Under the pieces are notes generated by a model that saw only the letters and a program-made list of their open reading frames with translations, made no database searches and was not told the DNA's origin. From positions 1 to 33,669 of the forward strand of contig FR878629.1 in assembly GCA_000434535.1 (NCBI GenBank): 33,669 nt of DNA. The letters are read 5' to 3'. Positions 1-8,293 of this stretch are shown one piece after another; the first letter of the stretch is position 1, and the number at the start of each line of letters is the position of its first letter. A program made the translations under genes and the position numbers. The stretch is from Collinsella sp. CAG:166. Its GTDB lineage: Bacteria > Actinomycetota > Coriobacteriia > Coriobacteriales > Coriobacteriaceae.

Positions 1-116
1 ATCTCGACGCTCTTGCCCGTCAGGTCGCCGCTCTCCGAGCCTTGGCTGCTCGACGATCGCTTAAGCAGGTTGTGTGCCTCTTCAAGCACGGTCAGATGGC
101 GAAGTGGCTGGTTCAT
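1..116 (-). pseudogene. Out-of-frame continuation of the HerA-like ATPase (Walker B segment), partial
   Basis: Reading leftwards from the ATG at 116, the minus strand gives MNQPLRHLTVLEEAHNLL and continues open to the window edge. The TVLEEAHNLL stretch is the Walker B region expected in HerA/DUF87 ATPases (hydrophobic strand followed by two acidic residues). It belongs to the same protein as the upstream frame but lies in another frame. The ATG overlaps the upstream TGA as ATGA, so translational coupling is formally possible. However, splitting a P-loop ATPase between its Walker A and Walker B motifs would leave neither half able to hydrolyse ATP. The likelier explanation is a one-base indel in the A run at 121-126, either real or an assembly error. 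The C-terminus lies outside the window. Confidence 0.75.
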
Positions 117-2671
117 GCCCTTTTTTCGGCCATGCGATGTTCTTGAAGTTTGAGTACAAGAAGACCCATGAGTAGGGATTTTGTTTCGGCGGAGCCAATG
201 CGCGATAGATCGATGACTGTGTTGGCGTCAAAAAGCACGCTAGCATCGACTTCGTTCGACGAAAGCATCATACCGTTGAGCCCGTTGGTGAGCGAGTTGA
301 GACGCGTGAGCAGCGACCCCTTGTAGGCGCCCTTATTTTCGGCATCGTACTCGCTGGAGTCGAGAATCTCGCGGACGTTGCGGGCAACATCTGCAAAGCA
401 GGGAAAGAGATCGGCTCCATACGGGTTATCAGAAGCGGCAAGATCCCATCCGCAGTCTTCGTATGATCTGGCGACAGCGTCTTTAAGGACGGCGGGCATG
501 GCGGCGTACATGGGCCAGCAAACATTAACGATCTCAACGAGTCGGTCGAGGTGCTCCAGCACATGGATGCCGGACGGGAAGCTAAAAGGATTGATGCGCA
601 GGAGCGGCGTGAATTCTGGATTGGTTCCAAAGACATTTACGTCTTCGCGGCCTCCGTACACGTCCTTGTATTCGCCCTTGGCAGGTTCAATGACAAGAAA
701 GTTGACCTGCTGATCGAGCGCCTGATCGAGGATGCGGCAGACGGTATTGGTCTTTCCTGCGCCGGTGCTGCCCGTAACAAAGGTGTGCGAGGCGAGCGAG
801 TCTTTTGACAGGAACGTCCTAATGCGTTCCTCGCGATGCATATGGAAAACCTTGCCTATGCAAAGGCCTTGTTGGGGCTGCGTGCCATCGAACGTTGAGA
901 CATTGCGTCCAAAAGACGCACACTCGATAACGGGCAGCCCTGGGACGGATTTTTTGGGAAAATTGAGCGAATAAGCCAGCTCCTTGCCCGATAGGGCGGC
1001 GGTTGCATCGACTGTTGCCGGATAGACCGAAAAGCTCGGATGTTGATCGAGCAGGGCGGGGGAGAGGGCAAAAACAGGATGGCGCAAATCGCGAAGGTAG
1101 GAGCAGATTGCCGCGGCGTCGGCGCTTTGCTTTCCAAGGTCTCCGCGCCAGAGGTTTACTGCAGCCTGAGACATATAGGACTCTTTGCCCTGGGTGAGGG
1201 CGAGGTAGGTGTGGGCAACGTTGTTTGCGACGTTGTGGTCTTCTGATAGCACGTAGGCGCAAAAGTCCCACATACCAAGCGCCGAGGCAAGGTCGTAGCG
1301 TTTCATCTGCAGCTCAAGGATTTCGAGTGCGTGTTGGATGGAGTAGTTCTTAAACGTCTGCGTGATGCCTTCGTCGGCGCCGATGGTAGCGGTGACCGTG
1401 CTTGAGCGCGCGAACGATCCACCAAAGTTGGCGCCAAGATTTACGGCCTGCGAAACGCCAGAAGTTACGGACGCTCCCTTAGAGACGGCCTTGCCAACGC
1501 CGCTGGTAACGGCTTTGCCGAGCGAGTTGGATATGGCTTTGCCGGTAGATGAGCTTGTGCCTGTTGCCGTGGACGTGGAGTGCGACGAACTCTCCGTGTG
1601 ACTTGCGGATACGACTAAGTTAACGCCTCCGCTCGAGGATTCATTTCTGCCGTCGGTGACCGTATCCGTGATGCTTTCGGTCGATGTGGACGAGTCGGTT
1701 ACGCTCTCGTTGCTCGATTCCGAGGTCGACTCGTTTGTCGAGTCCGTTTCGTTGTAGTTTTGAGCAACAGCCTGATTGCTCCCCACCTGCCTGCCGGCAC
1801 TCACGCCTGCATTGATGCCAATCGTCGCGGACGATCCGATGGAGTCGTTTTGGTGGTAGGTATAGTTGGTCGTCCATGAGGCATAGGGCGTCAGCAGTGA
1901 GTGGAGTTCGGCGAGACGGAGCTTGCGCGATTCGATATCATGGATCGGGGTTGCGAGCAGCACGATAGTGTAGTCTTCGCTCGGCCTGCCAGGCACAATG
2001 CCGTCAAGAACTTTCTCAATGGTTTGCGTGACGAACTTCTCGTTCTTTTCGGCCGGAATATTCGAAACGGCGGCAACCGAAGACGAGCGTCGATTGTCTA
2101 GACACGGAATGGGGCCGCGGTTGGCGGGTCCCACTTCGGAACCGGGGAAGTTGCCCCTCAGGGCATCCGACATGCGCCGGGAAAAATTATCGGCGTCGAT
2201 GTTGTCGCGGGCATTGTCACTATTGACGACTGCAAGGAATACCTCGGTGCTTGCGCTGGTTCGATTAAAAACCAGCGCAATGTTGCATTCTTCGTCAGAA
2301 AGAACGTCGTACACATTCACAAGCTTCTCGAGACTGTCCTCGTTGGGGTTGACGATCCACTTCGTGATATTCATGAAGCGGATGTTGTTGTCGGCGTTAA
2401 AGCCCGTGGGGTATTCGATAGAGGGGTTAATCGGCGCGTATACATTTCGCAGCTGCGGCAGATAGGCGTTGTGAAGCTCAACGGCGGCAGTTGCCAAGAG
2501 CCGATTGGTGAGCTCGACAGCTTGCTCGTCTGCCGGATTCGGCTTTTCTGACAAGTACGCTGTTCGCTTTTTGTCGACCTCATCGAGTTGGGAGCTGCTG
2601 AGTACCGAGACGGTTGCGACCGCGTTGCCGGCTTTATCGGCAGCGCGCATAATCGCGTTTTTGATGCCCAT
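113..2671 (-). CDS. HerA/DUF87-type ATP-binding protein, frameshifted before Walker B
   Basis: This 852-residue frame holds the N-terminal part of a HerA/VirB4-like P-loop ATPase. The Walker A motif GSTGAGKT is at about residues 634-641. The N-terminal 300 residues are not recognised. Residues about 305-415 are serine/threonine rich and then carry eight-residue repeats built on GKA (GKAISNSL, GKAVTSGV, GKAVSKGA), a low-complexity linker that could self-associate or touch membrane. The frame ends at TGA 113-115 just after a run of six A; adding one A restores the frame into the Walker B segment. The gene starts 9 bp after the GTPase stop, so the two are almost certainly co-transcribed. Relatives of HerA pump or unwind DNA or translocate polymers; the actual substrate here is unknown. 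Family call is firm from motifs, function is not. Confidence 0.75.
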   Translation of the reverse strand: MGIKNAIMRAADKAGNAVATVSVLSSSQLDEVDKKRTAYLSEKPNPADEQAVELTNRLLATAAVELHNAYLPQLRNVYAPINPSIEYPTGFNADNNIRFMNITKWIVNPNEDSLEKLVNVYDVLSDEECNIALVFNRTSASTEVFLAVVNSDNARDNIDADNFSRRMSDALRGNFPGSEVGPANRGPIPCLDNRRSSSVAAVSNIPAEKNEKFVTQTIEKVLDGIVPGRPSEDYTIVLLATPIHDIESRKLRLAELHSLLTPYASWTTNYTYHQNDSIGSSATIGINAGVSAGRQVGSNQAVAQNYNETDSTNESTSESSNESVTDSSTSTESITDTVTDGRNESSSGGVNLVVSASHTESSSHSTSTATGTSSSTGKAISNSLGKAVTSGVGKAVSKGASVTSGVSQAVNLGANFGGSFARSSTVTATIGADEGITQTFKNYSIQHALEILELQMKRYDLASALGMWDFCAYVLSEDHNVANNVAHTYLALTQGKESYMSQAAVNLWRGDLGKQSADAAAICSYLRDLRHPVFALSPALLDQHPSFSVYPATVDATAALSGKELAYSLNFPKKSVPGLPVIECASFGRNVSTFDGTQPQQGLCIGKVFHMHREERIRTFLSKDSLASHTFVTGSTGAGKTNTVCRILDQALDQQVNFLVIEPAKGEYKDVYGGREDVNVFGTNPEFTPLLRINPFSFPSGIHVLEHLDRLVEIVNVCWPMYAAMPAVLKDAVARSYEDCGWDLAASDNPYGADLFPCFADVARNVREILDSSEYDAENKGAYKGSLLTRLNSLTNGLNGMMLSSNEVDASVLFDANTVIDLSRIGSAETKSLLMGLLVLKLQEHRMAEKRA

Positions 2672-2680
2672 GCGATCAGC

Positions 2681-5263
2681 CTATTCCTTCCAATTAATGA
2701 CGCGCGCAATGTACTCTTTTCGATTATTGAGCGTCTCGAGTTTTGCCTCGAGAGCGTTGATCTCCGCGGTTTGCCTGTTGATGTCTTCGACATGGCCATG
2801 GAGCACCGGGTTGTAGTCGGTGATATTGCTCGTAATTTGGCCGAGCAGCTCGTTGAGCCATTCGGTAAAGCCGTAAGTATGCTCGCGCTCTATTTCGGCG
2901 CGTGCTTCGCAGAAACACCGTGAGATTTCGCGGTTGAATTTGTCTTCGACTTTCCTAAGCAAAAGCTTGTCAGATTTAAAGATGACACGGTCCATGAGCT
3001 TCAGTTCGGTAAAGTCTGCCTTACTGAAAATGGGGCCCTTTGTCTTATCGAGCGCGAGGCCACGATATTTAAGAATGATATCGCCGACCTCTTGGCGCTT
3101 CTCTTCGGAAAGAGGATTGTCGCTGCTGGTGGCGATGCGATAGAGGGCATCGCGGCTATGCTCCGCACAGTCCTTCCAATAGCTTTGCGACAGCTCGTCG
3201 ATGGTCTGAGCTATTTGCTCGGTACATTCGTCATAGTGATTGATGACCTCGTTAAAGAGCTGGTCGGCGGCATCTTTGTCGGCTGTTCTTTCGGCAGCCT
3301 TTGCGTCGGATCTTTTTTGGAGCGCATCGGTGATGTCATCACAAAGGCCTTTGCCAACCTCCGCTAACCCAAATGTTGGCTGGGAGTCGACGTCCTTTTG
3401 CGTGTTGGCCGGGCTTCCTTTTATCGATTCGCCGAGTCTATTGAAAAAGTTAGGGGCGATTGAGTCAAACGCTTGCGCAGCTGCGTTCGACCGTTTTGAG
3501 TATTCGAGACGCTCTCGCTTGTCTTCGGTAATGGCGCCTTGACGCGCCTGAAGCGTGTCAAGGTTGGTTTTCCACTGCTCGGCGGAAACGTTCCTGTCGA
3601 TGGCGCCGGCATAGCTGGCCGAGGAGTCCAGCCTCGCATGCTCTCTGCAGTCTTCGAGCTGGTTGATGAGATTGCGCTTATCCTCTTCGAGCTCGGCTTC
3701 TCGCTGTGCTTTCTTTTGTTCGAGGTCGGTTTTCTTATCGGCAATCTCTTCTTCGGTTATGCTGACAATTTCTTGTAGGAGCGATTCCGACCTGCTGCAT
3801 TTGTTGTAGGCAGAGTACCGCTCGGCAAACAGCCGTATTTCATTTTCGATACAAAAGAGTCCGCTGTTGGCAAGAAGGAGGTCCTTGCAAGCCTCGGATT
3901 CGCGGTTGGTTCTGCGCGAGATCTGTCCCGGAAGGATGTCGTAGCGGTAGAGCGTTTTGTAGAAGCGGCTTGTCTGATCTGTGTATTTACGCTGCTGATC
4001 TTCGAATTTTTCGGCATAGTTCTCGCTTATAAACTCGCTGGAGTTCTTTGAGCCTAGGCCGAGGATGGAAGAAACAAAGTAGATACCTTGCCCGTAAAGG
4101 CTGGCTGGAATGGACCAACGCATGATTTGCGAGACGGCCTCATCGTCGAATCCTCCTTTGGGAAGGTCGGCGGAATCTGCTTTGTTGACTACGATCATGG
4201 CAAAGCGTTCATCGATTGCGGGAATCTGCTCTATTTCGTTGGAGAGGTTCTTGTTGTCCTTCGTATCGAGCGAGTTGTACTCCGCAACGAAAATGGGAAG
4301 GCCATTCGAGAGGCCCTCCATTGCCTGTTTGAGCACTCGGGCGTGATCGGCGTTGGAGGCGGAGTTTGAGCCCGGGGTGTCAAAGATGACAAACTCCCTA
4401 TCGTGGGGCCATGGATCGGTATCGCTAAAGGGTACCTCGATTCTGATCAGATCGGAGATGGTCCGGTCGTCTTCATCGGCATGGTATGAGTTAAGAACCT
4501 TGAGGGCACTGTTCATATGGGAGGCCATGCCGGGCATGGAGTCGGCGACTTTGGCCGCGATCTTGTCGTATAGGGGCTCCCCCACAAGCTCTTTGTTTTC
4601 CATGAGGCCATCAAGGTCAAAGCGCAGCAAGAATCTCCTGTTGCCACAGGAGAATTGAACCATCGCGCGATCTCGGTCTTTTGAACGTTTGATTTGAAAT
4701 ATGCGGGCCGTTACAGGCTCGTCGCCGCTGGGAAGGATCTCTATGCCAATGAGGGCGTTGATGAGCGTCGATTTGCCTGCGCTATAGCTGCCGAGCACGC
4801 ACAGCGGGATGATGTCGCTCGAGACATCGGTGAACTTCCTAATTTGCTCAGAGACTTTTGTTCGCTCGGAGACTGATTCGTCTACAAGCCCCTGGATTTC
4901 CCTGAAGACTTCGACAATTTCTGGCAAGACGTCTCGGGCGTTTGATAGATAACGCTCGTCTCGCATAACCTCGTATGTGTTGGCGCGTGGCCCTTCGGTA
5001 CAGATGGCGAGCAGCTCCTGCCATTCGTCATCCGCGCCTTCAAAATGCAATTCGATTTTGTCGCCGCCGCCGAACTCTTTGGCGAGGATGTCGATGATCT
5101 CTTCGGCCTTAAAGGGGAAGAATCCGTTAACGATCTTCGTGCTATGGAGCGCGCTATTGGGATTTGTAGATGTCGTTATTTCTTGCCAGCCGTTATCCCA
5201 TCGGAAGAACCGGACAATTTCTTGATATGGATTGCTGACGATCTTGATTTTAATGTCTGCCAT
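2681..5263 (-). CDS. Dynamin-like large GTPase
   Basis: This 860-residue protein has an internal GTPase domain. G1 is GSYSAGKS at residues 158-165, a conserved Thr follows in EPVTARIF (switch I), G3 is DTPG at 295-298, and G4 is NKAD at 360-363. The GxxSxGKS loop, the large G domain and the helical, coiled-coil-rich C-terminal half (charged helix around 480-560 and again at the last 50 residues) fit the bacterial dynamin-like/YjdA-type group, which acts at membranes or on stress structures. About 150 residues precede the G domain and match nothing I know. No clear transmembrane hairpin is evident. The ATG at 5263 has a modest AAAGGTAG ribosome site. It is the first gene of a two-gene unit with the ATPase downstream, suggesting that the two NTPases work together. 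Confidence 0.8.
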   Translation of the reverse strand: MADIKIKIVSNPYQEIVRFFRWDNGWQEITTSTNPNSALHSTKIVNGFFPFKAEEIIDILAKEFGGGDKIELHFEGADDEWQELLAICTEGPRANTYEVMRDERYLSNARDVLPEIVEVFREIQGLVDESVSERTKVSEQIRKFTDVSSDIIPLCVLGSYSAGKSTLINALIGIEILPSGDEPVTARIFQIKRSKDRDRAMVQFSCGNRRFLLRFDLDGLMENKELVGEPLYDKIAAKVADSMPGMASHMNSALKVLNSYHADEDDRTISDLIRIEVPFSDTDPWPHDREFVIFDTPGSNSASNADHARVLKQAMEGLSNGLPIFVAEYNSLDTKDNKNLSNEIEQIPAIDERFAMIVVNKADSADLPKGGFDDEAVSQIMRWSIPASLYGQGIYFVSSILGLGSKNSSEFISENYAEKFEDQQRKYTDQTSRFYKTLYRYDILPGQISRRTNRESEACKDLLLANSGLFCIENEIRLFAERYSAYNKCSRSESLLQEIVSITEEEIADKKTDLEQKKAQREAELEEDKRNLINQLEDCREHARLDSSASYAGAIDRNVSAEQWKTNLDTLQARQGAITEDKRERLEYSKRSNAAAQAFDSIAPNFFNRLGESIKGSPANTQKDVDSQPTFGLAEVGKGLCDDITDALQKRSDAKAAERTADKDAADQLFNEVINHYDECTEQIAQTIDELSQSYWKDCAEHSRDALYRIATSSDNPLSEEKRQEVGDIILKYRGLALDKTKGPIFSKADFTELKLMDRVIFKSDKLLLRKVEDKFNREISRCFCEARAEIEREHTYGFTEWLNELLGQITSNITDYNPVLHGHVEDINRQTAEINALEAKLETLNNRKEYIARVINWKE

Positions 5264-5595
5264 CGTTCAACTACCTTTAGTAGATCGGGTGCGGGAATAT
5301 GCCGCCTTTATCATAGGGTAGCCGCCCGTGCGGACACCCTTCTATTCGCTTAGCGGCATCTCGGCAGTACCATTTATTTGGCAAGATTCTCGCCATCGCC
5401 GTACTGTTCCCGGCCATTCGCCGCGCAAAGCCTGTCGCCTAATCACGTCCCCTCATCAGTTGCGGTGGAATAGTTCCTGTTTAAGGCCTCTGAAGGCCCA
5501 AGCAGGAACTATTCCACCGCAACTTATTTTGGGGGAGAGGATACAAGCCGGGCATACAATGGATGTCGTTGTGTTGAGCTTACCGGGAGGTTGCT
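5264..5595. other. Intergenic region between divergent GTPase and glycosidase genes
   Basis: No gene is supported in these 332 bp. It holds a possible minus-strand -10 (TATGAT, read leftwards at about 5315) for the GTPase unit without a good -35. It also holds the long hairpin at 5458-5524 and a GGGAGG ribosome site ahead of the glycosidase start. A TACAAT at 5555-5560 could be the glycosidase -10, but no convincing -35 stands 16-18 bp upstream. Confidence 0.5.
5458..5524. repeat. Perfect 22-bp inverted repeat (hairpin A)
   Basis: The arms 5458-5479 and 5503-5524 are exact reverse complements. The 23-base loop contains a further GGCCT/AGGCC stem. It lies between divergent genes, so it is not placed as a terminator for either. 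It is about 70 bp upstream of the glycosidase start. It does not share the TTAAT core seen in the palindromes near 9588 and 20799. Confidence 0.85.
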
Positions 5596-6972
5596 ATGTG
5601 GGCATACGAGACGACGTTCTATCAGATCTATCCGCTGGGCTTTTGCGGAGCTCCGCGCGAAAACGCTGCCTCCGTTGCCGAGGATGAACTATCCCAAGCT
5701 GCTGGCACCGCGCCTAACCCCGATGCTCCCATTATGAAAATCGCCCAATGGGCCGACTACCTGCAGGAACTCGGTATTGGCGCTGTGCTCATCAACCCGC
5801 CGCTCGAGTCTGATAGCCATGGCTACGACACGCGCAGTCTGCGCCATATCGACCGCCGCCTGGGTGGGGATGCCGATTTTGCCGCCGTGTGCGAGACGCT
5901 GCACGCCCATGGCATCCGTGTGGTGCTCGATGCCGTCTTCAACCACGTCGGTCGCGGCTTTTGGGCTTTCCGCGATGTGCAGGAGCGCAAGTGGGACTCG
6001 CCCTACAAGGATTGGTTCCACATCAGCTTTGACGGCGACTCGTGCTACGGCGACGGCTTTTGGTACGAGGGCTGGGAGGGCCATTTTGAGCTTGTGAAGC
6101 TCAACCTGCAAAATCCCGCCGTGGTCGACTACCTGCTTGAGTCCGTGCGTCGCTGGGCCGAGGTCTTTGGCATCGACGGCCTGCGTCTGGACGTCGCCTA
6201 TATGCTCGACCGCGACTTCATGCGTCGCCTGCATACTTTTACCCGTGAGCTCAAGCCCGACTTCGTGCTGATCGGTGAGACGCTCCACGGCGACTACAAC
6301 CAGATCGTCAACGACGAGATGCTCGACTCCTGCACCAACTACGAGTGCTACAAGGGCCTGTACTCCAGCTTTAACTCGGTCAACATGTTCGAGATCGCCC
6401 ATTCGTTGCACCGTCAGTTTGGCGGTGACCCGTGGTGCATCTACCGCGGCAAGCATCTGCTGTCATTTGTCGATAACCACGATGTGCCGCGCCTGGCGAG
6501 CATCCTTACCGACAAGTCCTGTCTGCGCCCCGCCTATGGCATGCTGTTTGGCATGCCGGGCATTCCGTGCGTCTACTATGGCAGCGAGTGGGGGATTGCC
6601 GGCGAAAAGGGCGGCTCCGATGGCGATTGGGCGCTGCGTCCTGCGCTCGATGAGCCTGCGCCCAACGAGCTGACGGCCTTCATCAAGCAGCTCGCGCACC
6701 TGCGCTCGGCAAACGACGCGACGGCTCGTGCCCTCAACTACGGTGCCTATCGCAACGTGGTGATTCAGAACAAGCAGCTGCTGTTCGAGCGCGCCTGCGA
6801 CGACGCGACGGTGCTCGTTGCGGTCAATGCCGTGAACGAGCCCTACACCTTTGGAGCCGGCGAACTCAGCGGCCCCTTCGTCGACCTGCTTGCCGACGAT
6901 GCACCCGCGGTCGAGCTGACGGGTACCCTTGAGCTTGCACCCTACGAGGTGCGCTATCTGCTGAGGGCCTAG
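5596..6972 (+). CDS. GH13 alpha-amylase family glycosidase
   Basis: A 458-residue (beta/alpha)8 glycoside hydrolase of family 13, probably cytoplasmic because no signal peptide is visible. The four classic regions are present: DAVFNH (region I), GLRLDVA with the nucleophile Asp199, LIGETLHG with the acid/base Glu228, and FVDNHD with Asp293. Family members cleave or rearrange alpha-glucans such as maltodextrin, and the opening MWAYETTFYQIYP is typical of the maltogenic amylase/neopullulanase-like group. It lacks the N-terminal carbohydrate-binding domain of full neopullulanases, which explains its shorter length. Start: ATG with GGGAGG at 5584-5590. A DNA glycosylase gene follows after 3 bp, presumably on the same transcript though the functions are unrelated. 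Exact substrate cannot be told from sequence. Confidence 0.88.
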   Translation: MWAYETTFYQIYPLGFCGAPRENAASVAEDELSQAAGTAPNPDAPIMKIAQWADYLQELGIGAVLINPPLESDSHGYDTRSLRHIDRRLGGDADFAAVCETLHAHGIRVVLDAVFNHVGRGFWAFRDVQERKWDSPYKDWFHISFDGDSCYGDGFWYEGWEGHFELVKLNLQNPAVVDYLLESVRRWAEVFGIDGLRLDVAYMLDRDFMRRLHTFTRELKPDFVLIGETLHGDYNQIVNDEMLDSCTNYECYKGLYSSFNSVNMFEIAHSLHRQFGGDPWCIYRGKHLLSFVDNHDVPRLASILTDKSCLRPAYGMLFGMPGIPCVYYGSEWGIAGEKGGSDGDWALRPALDEPAPNELTAFIKQLAHLRSANDATARALNYGAYRNVVIQNKQLLFERACDDATVLVAVNAVNEPYTFGAGELSGPFVDLLADDAPAVELTGTLELAPYEVRYLLRA

Positions 6973-6975
6973 CTC

Positions 6976-7539
6976 GTGGCTGCGCCGGACGAGGGCTATC
7001 AGCATATTGAGCATGGGTTTGAGCCCGTGTTTGACGAGCGCTCGCGCGTTTTGGTGTTGGGGTCGTTTCCCTCGGTGCTCTCGCGTGCCAATGCCTTCTA
7101 CTATGGCAATCCGCAGAACCGCTTTTGGCGCGTGATGGCCGCGTGCCTCGGTGTGCCCGTGCCGCCCAACGAGGGAGGCTCTTTGGCGAGCGGCGAGCCC
7201 GCGACGCTCGACGCCTTGATTGCCGCCAAGCGGGCTATGCTGCTCAACGGCGGTGTGGCCCTGTGGGATGTGATCGAGAGCTGTGACATTAAGGGCTCGA
7301 GCGATGCGAGCATTCGTAACGTTGTGCCGGCACATATCGAGTGCATTACCGACGTGGCTCCCATTGAGCAGGTGGTATGCAACGGTGGTACAGCTGGTCG
7401 GCTCTACAAGCGCTATCTACAAGAACGCACGGGGCTGTCGGCCATCGTTCTGCCGTCGACTAGTCCCGCCAATGCGGCATGGCGCCTAGAGCGCCTTGTT
7501 GGGCGCTGGCGCGAGGCCGTTGACTGGGGCGCTCTGTAA
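6976..7539 (+). CDS. DNA-deoxyinosine glycosylase (UDG superfamily family 6, HDG-like)
   Basis: A 187-residue protein of the uracil-DNA glycosylase superfamily, matching the HDG group that removes hypoxanthine (deaminated adenine) from DNA in base excision repair. The first motif is GSFPS at residues 29-33, followed by YYGNPQNRFW at 42-51, the hallmark of this family. The C-terminal LPSTSPANA near residues 155-163 is the second active-site loop. A GTG start at 6976 is taken because it directly follows the upstream stop with 3 bp between and gives the usual N-terminus. The gene is likely co-transcribed with the glycosidase. It converges with the minus-strand gene at 7541, the stop codons being one base apart. 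A mismatch-uracil specificity instead of hypoxanthine is possible. Confidence 0.85.
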   Translation: MAAPDEGYQHIEHGFEPVFDERSRVLVLGSFPSVLSRANAFYYGNPQNRFWRVMAACLGVPVPPNEGGSLASGEPATLDALIAAKRAMLLNGGVALWDVIESCDIKGSSDASIRNVVPAHIECITDVAPIEQVVCNGGTAGRLYKRYLQERTGLSAIVLPSTSPANAAWRLERLVGRWREAVDWGAL

Positions 7540-7540
7540 T

Positions 7541-8200
7541 TTAGATATCTGATTGGGCGCGGGTGCCGAGGCGTTTCATGATGGCATGCCAGATCGGTGC
7601 GGGCAGCGCGGGCTTGACGCGCACCATGCCGTCGGCATCGACGCTACCGGCATTGCCGCCGCCAAGCAGCTGCGCATGCTCAATGGAGCAGCCCATGCGC
7701 ACAGCGCCCACAAGCTTATCCATCGCTTCCGAAAATGGCCGACGCAAGAGGCCCATACGCGGGGAGTGGCGAAGTGCTGCGATGCCGCTGCCGGCACAGA
7801 TGACAACGCCGTCGCACCATGGTAGGTCACGTAGAAGACATGCCCGATACAGGCGGTCGAGAACTTCGTCCGCCTGCTTGTTGTTTTTGGACGCGGCCTG
7901 GACGACGACATAGATGCGTGTCTCTGTATTTCCAAGGCGATCGAGTATCTGCTCGACAGCGATCATAGCCTCATCGTCAAATGCATCATCAACAGCGAGC
8001 ACCATGCCATCGACTGCACCGGCATCATCCGCCTCCAAGTCAACCGGGCGGGGGAGCGCGGTGCCAGAAAGCTGAGCATAGGCGGCGATGGCATCCTGCA
8101 GGTCCCAAAGCAAAAACTCAAGATCGGCGCTCTCGGGAATGCTGATATACGCAATGGTTTGCAGCGTTTTGGGCCTATCGCCGCGTGCGGTCGTCTCCAT
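7541..8200 (-). CDS. Hypothetical protein, flavodoxin/NADPH-dependent reductase-like C-terminal part
   Basis: A 219-residue protein not recognised with certainty. The second half resembles the end of flavodoxin-fold NAD(P)H-dependent oxidoreductases: a strand RIYVVVQAAS, a helix, then WCDGVVICAGSGI with a glycine turn, a PFSEAMDKLVGAVRMG helix, and a closing LPAPIWHAIMKRLG segment in the place of the usual family end. The first half (to about residue 85) is acidic and lacks the N-terminal phosphate-binding loop expected for FMN. It may therefore be a degenerate, non-catalytic relative. ATG start at 8200; it diverges from the aminotransferase gene and converges with the DNA glycosylase. The flavodoxin link is inference from pattern only. 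Confidence 0.6.
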   Translation of the reverse strand: METTARGDRPKTLQTIAYISIPESADLEFLLWDLQDAIAAYAQLSGTALPRPVDLEADDAGAVDGMVLAVDDAFDDEAMIAVEQILDRLGNTETRIYVVVQAASKNNKQADEVLDRLYRACLLRDLPWCDGVVICAGSGIAALRHSPRMGLLRRPFSEAMDKLVGAVRMGCSIEHAQLLGGGNAGSVDADGMVRVKPALPAPIWHAIMKRLGTRAQSDI

Positions 8201-8293
8201 GCCGCCCCCTTTCCGGTTAGTTTCCGTTTAGGTTACACCGTCTGGTGGCGCCCCGCCGCGCTATCCTAGTGCAACCCTTACGAAAGGAACGCC

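Noticed and set aside
113..130. Programmed minus-one frameshifting in the ATPase gene
   Set aside because: In-frame codons GAA AAA AGG do not place a canonical X-XXY-YYZ heptamer in phase; an indel in the A run is simpler. Transcriptional slippage is not excluded.
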